20,543 nucleotides of DNA from Ophiothrix spiculata. Its lineage: Eukaryota > Echinodermata > Ophiuroidea > Amphilepidida > Ophiotrichidae. Positions 17,520-20,543 of this stretch are shown here, piece by piece. Position 1 is the stretch's first letter. The number at the start of each line of letters is the position of its first letter. Under the pieces are notes generated by a model. That model was given only the letters and a program-made list of their open reading frames with translations. It had not been told where the DNA came from and did not search any database. The translations under genes and the position numbers were made by a program. Where the stretch lies: NCBI GenBank assembly GCA_000969725.1, contig JXSR01S011593.1. One strand, 5' to 3'.

Positions 17520-18107
17520 GTAACGTTTTACTCAATGGTAAGAACAAATATATAATTCAGACTGAAAATTGGTAGGCCTATAGATACCTCATCGGTAAAT
17601 AAATTGTGCAGCATCGTCTGCTAGGTTGAGAATGCCTGTTGGCAGGCAGAAAGTGACCCTTGTTGCCTAAAATTAATTTCAGAATATGTAGAAAATATTA
17701 TTTTTCTCAAAATTTTTATAGTTTATCATTCTAATTGGACTTTTATTTAATCAATCATGATGTAATGATTTTGTTTGTATCATTTTTGAAGAAATTTTAT
17801 GACTTTTGGAGAACACAGGGTTTCTTGTCACTTGCACTATTTTCCCCATGGGCATGGGTACACTCAAAATGACGGGTGACTTTGATGCGCCGTATCTCGA
17901 AACTTTGCCTTGACCATATATTTTTGTTCATTTTGTAGAAGAGATATGTCCATTATCTTTCAATCGAGACCAAGCACAAGGTAACCAGTCGCTTTTAAGT
18001 CGAGAAAATGGCGTTTATTGACAGACCACTTTGCATGTAAAGTCAATGGGGACGCATTTACCGATGTGTATCCTATAATACCCATAAGAAAAATATAGGA
18101 TGAAAAC
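17520..18107. mobile_element. About 590-bp insertion in R copy 2, class unknown
   Basis: Copy 1 passes directly from GGAAGCTACAAAAATGATGG to TTAATCAAGCCC. Copy 2 reaches GAGATGATGG near 17520 and then resumes at AAAAATGATGAAG near 18108. The ATGATG words may be a degenerate target duplication. The inside includes a GCCTG-TTGG-CAGGC hairpin (about 17633-17646) and CpG-bearing stretches near 17875 and 18000. No coding frame was found. Confidence 0.4.
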
Positions 18108-18145
18108 GACAAAAATGATGAAGTTTATCAAGCCCTTACAGTAAT

Positions 18146-18240
18146 AGGGACTATCCTAGATTCCACTTAGAATACACTATCGATACATGTGAAAACATAT
18201 ATAGTCAGAAAATCAGCAGACAGGATCTAGACCAGTCTCT
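18146..18240. mobile_element. Tiny TTAA-type MITE, 95 bp
   Basis: Left end AGGGACTATCCTAGATTCC; reverse complement of the right end AGAGACTGGTCTAGATCC. It is followed by TTAA (18241-18244), and the left flank TAAT may be a mutated TTAA. Copies 1 and 3 of R lack the insert, reading GTTATAAATAATAATTTAG and AGTAATTAAATAATCATTTAG respectively. TTAA targeting recalls piggyBac-type transposition, but the terminal bases are not diagnostic. The left end of a second copy is at 13207. Confidence 0.65.
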
Positions 18241-18520
18241 TTAATCATTTAGTTTTGTAGACATAAGATTGAAATGAATTTCGGTAAGCTTACCTGGCAG
18301 ATTTCACTATACTCCTACTACTTGTCAGAAGTTTCCACAAATCCCAACATTTACAGCCAGAGCTCTTACCTGTGTATCAAGAAGGAAATGTCCTTTAGGC
18401 TCTCTCTGTCTCAACTTTTTTCTTTAAACTACATGGACTCTGGATTTATAAAATAAATAAGACTTCTTTTGAATTTATGTCCTAATGTAAAACACAACCA
18501 GTGCTGCAACTGGGTTGTTG

Positions 18521-18768
18521 AAAAGAGTGTGGTATACTTCATTCACTGGCATAGGTGATGCTAGGGTTTAAACTTGATTAAGGGTGTTTATTTAGAAAAA
18601 CTTGTTAAGGTGGTAAAATGAAAGGAATAACGGTGTGAAATCCTTGTTTAGGGGTCATTTTTAAGGCTACTCGAAAAACGTGTTTAGGGGGTATTTTGAA
18701 AACCTTTGTTCATGCATGTGTACACCATTATAGCTGAGTGCCCCGTGGCCCCCCCCCCCCCCCCGGGC
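18521..18768. repeat. Degenerate G-run repeat ending in a C16 homopolymer
   Basis: TTAAGGGTGTTTATTTAG, TTTAGGGGTCATTTTTAAGG and TTTAGGGGGTATTTTGAAAA follow one another at roughly 40- to 100-base steps. The stretch ends in GAGTGCCCCGTGG, sixteen C (18749-18764) and GGGCAC. It separates R copies 2 and 3. Homopolymer length is unreliable in most assemblies. Confidence 0.55.
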
Positions 18769-20375
18769 ACCAGAGGTCATGATTCTACAGCCCTGACCTA
18801 GGACATGCAGCTTTTCCTCCACTATATGACGTGTTTATACTTTGGTGTTGTTTATTTTACCCCTTTTCCGAGAATGAAGTTTATCAAGCACTTACAGTGC
18901 AGTAATTAAATAATCATTTAGTTTTGTAGACATTAGATTGAAATGAATTTTGGTAAGCTTACATGGCAGATTTCACTATACTACTACAACTTGTCAAAAG
19001 TTTCCACAAATCCCAACATTTACAGCCAGAGCTCTTACCTGTGTATCAAGAACGAAATGTCCTTTAGGCTCTCTCTGTCTCAACTTTTTCATTAAACTAC
19101 ATGGACTCTGGATTTATAGAATAAACAAGACTTGGTTTTCTTTTGAATTTATATCCTGACGTGACATACAACCAGTGCTGCAACTGAGTTATTTATAGAA
19201 AATTCAATCTCTTACACATAGATGCTGTCAGTTTAAACTGATTACATACACTGAAAGATGTATTGCCTTGTGTAAGATTTTTTGACAATAGGGAAATCCC
19301 AAAGTTTGGTAAAACAGTGCACTGACCTTGGCAAAAGTTCAATGTTCAAGTTCTCTGGATTGTCACCATGATGTTGCCACATTAGGTTGAAGTGGTATTG
19401 TTGGCAAATTAATACATGTATTTATGATTTCGTATGAATTCATAGATTGTAAAACCAAGTGTATTTAGGTCCCATCAAAAGTGCTAATATTTGGATCAAT
19501 TTAGGATTAGTTAATTTTCATATCCAGATGAAGCACAGCTGAGCCTGGATTTGATATTGTGCAGGCTTTGATTTCCATGTGTACAATATCAACGCTGCAC
19601 GTAAGAACAAATATTTCATACCACTGAATCAATTTTCATCATCAAACTTTTATCATTTTTGTTTATATACTGTTTTGTTTAGCTTAAGATATTTCAAACT
19701 AAATTCAATAATTTTCAAGTTATTCCTAAAAAAAAAAAAAAGACAAAAAAACCTTTTTTATTCACCATTTCTCTTAGTATAATGATGCATTTCCCTATAA
19801 AATTAAAATACAGTGTACTGATGCACTCATATCATGCGTACCCACATGCTCATGGCTTTTGTGAGATGCTCTAGGAGCGTATATGCATATTTGACTTATA
19901 AACTTTTCGGATGAAGTGTATGCCCCAGGAGCATGTTTAATTTAGAATCCTCCTTGAACATATCTGACAAACATGCTCCTGATGTATGATTTTAATTCAA
20001 ATATGCTTGTTTCTAAACACCTTTGCCATGTTTTTTGAGTCAGTCATGCTCCTGATGCTCCATGCACTTTTGTTGAATATGCTCCTTGAGCATATACTAT
20101 CTCACAAAACCGCACTCATGGGTATGAGGATAACCTGGTCACATAACCTTGCGGCTAGGTTACGATGTGTTAAGGCATCATGATCATGCTCCTGGAGTAC
20201 ATTTTGTCAAATCCTGGGCATATACTTGAAAATTGTATTAATCAAATATGCTCCAGTACCCAATGCTCCCAGTGCATGTTCCTGGAGCATATATTAGCGT
20301 GATTCTCAAAAAAGTTAGCTAGTGGGTATGATAAGAAATATTATCAGGTTTTTGTTTTTTCAAATATGGTAAATA
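18769..20375. repeat. Intermediate repeat R, copy 3 (5' truncated, with an internal insertion)
   Basis: Begins at ACCAGAGGTCATGATTCTAC (matching the AGAGGTTGYGGTTCCACG landmark) and runs parallel to copy 1 through GATAAGAAATATTATCAGG (20330-20348). Relative to copy 1 about 770 bases are extra, between GATTGTAAAACCAAG (19446-19460) and TATTAATCAAATATGCTCCAG (about 20236). These extra bases include an A14 run at 19728-19741, which could be the tail of a retro-insertion. Confidence 0.6.
19866..20292. repeat. Cluster of ATGCTCC / GGAGCAT words
   Basis: About nine occurrences in 430 bases on both strands, several arranged as near palindromes (ATGCTCCTTGAGCAT near 20079, TTCCTGGAGCAT near 20279). 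R copy 1 has only one such word (ATGCTCCAGGCAT near 4391), so the cluster has expanded within copy 3. Function unknown. Confidence 0.6.
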
Positions 20376-20543
20376 AGTTATGAAATGTTGCATTTTTGTG
20401 GCGATTTGTTTTTGAAGGTATGTGCATTTTGTGCGATGCCTTTGAAAAGAAAAGATGTGCAATACTAGTGTAGGTCAGTTCAGCTCCCTCAAAAGAGAGA
20501 ATTTATTTCAATATATAAGCACATTCTGTGTGACAAAAAATAT
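20376..20543. repeat. Segment S, copy C, running off the window
   Basis: TGTTGCATTTTTGTGGCGAT, TTTGTTTTTGAAGGTA, ATGTGCAATACTAGTGTAGG and CCTCAAAAGAGAGAATTTAT match copy B closely and copy A more loosely. It lacks the fold-back element of copy B and the roughly 30 extra bases of copy A's exon 2. It follows R copy 3 directly, so R-then-S is the ancestral order. Confidence 0.6.

Larger units (their letters stand above)
16951..18520. repeat. Intermediate repeat R, copy 2, broken by three insertions
   Basis: Collinear with copy 1 in four pieces: 16951-17134, 17433-about 17520, about 18108-18145 and 18241-18520. The gaps hold the 302-bp insert, a roughly 590-bp insert and the 95-bp TTAA-type element. 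The copy ends after CAGTGCTGCAACTGGGTT and is followed by a G-run repeat before copy 3 begins. Confidence 0.65.

Noticed and set aside
18749..18764. C16 homopolymer as a functional G-quadruplex or i-motif site
   Set aside because: Homopolymer length is unreliable in assemblies and the run belongs to a dispersed repeat; no supporting context.

Overview
This is animal nuclear DNA, most likely from an AT-rich marine invertebrate genome. The evidence is low GC, no operon structure, exon-like islands with GT/AG borders, and a TRIM-NHL ubiquitin-ligase gene of the kind greatly expanded in echinoderms, hemichordates, lancelets and molluscs. Dense short inverted-repeat transposons make up much of the rest. 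I cannot name the species; a deuterostome or lophotrochozoan is a guess.

The only complete gene is a 656-codon uninterrupted TRIM-type protein on the minus strand (9804-11774). It has RING, B-box1, B-box2, a coiled coil, a linker carrying a perfect-length 15-residue tandem duplication, and a C-terminal six-bladed NHL-like propeller. A possible ATTAAA polyadenylation signal and A-rich tract lie about 135 bases past its stop. A GT-rich microsatellite abuts its start codon, and two POU-type octamers 20 bases apart lie about 300 bases upstream.

On the left (1022-3310, plus strand) are three short exon-like segments whose splice sites and phases fit together, encoding an unrecognised protein, plus a fourth candidate exon only 21 bases further on. 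These are my reconstruction and are much less certain than the TRIM gene.

The rest is repeats. A long intermediate repeat (called R here) occurs three times in the same orientation (3427-4503, 16951-18520, 18769-20375). Two of the copies are followed by a second shared segment (S) at 5560-6940 and 20376-20543, and a third copy of S lies at 2040-2450 around the second exon. The TRIM gene therefore sits between two related blocks. These copies act as 'empty sites' that expose younger insertions: a 248-bp Harbinger-like element with TTA target duplications (7086-7339), a 302-bp insert with CTTA duplications (17131-17436), a 95-bp TTAA-type element (18146-18240), a roughly 930-bp fold-back element (5724-6654) and a roughly 146-bp-period satellite (4831-5510). 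Other inverted-repeat elements lie at 318-832, 2560-2743, 8940-9434, 13349-13985, 14651-14837 and 15045-15662. I see no rRNA, tRNA, CRISPR, viral or bacterial genes.
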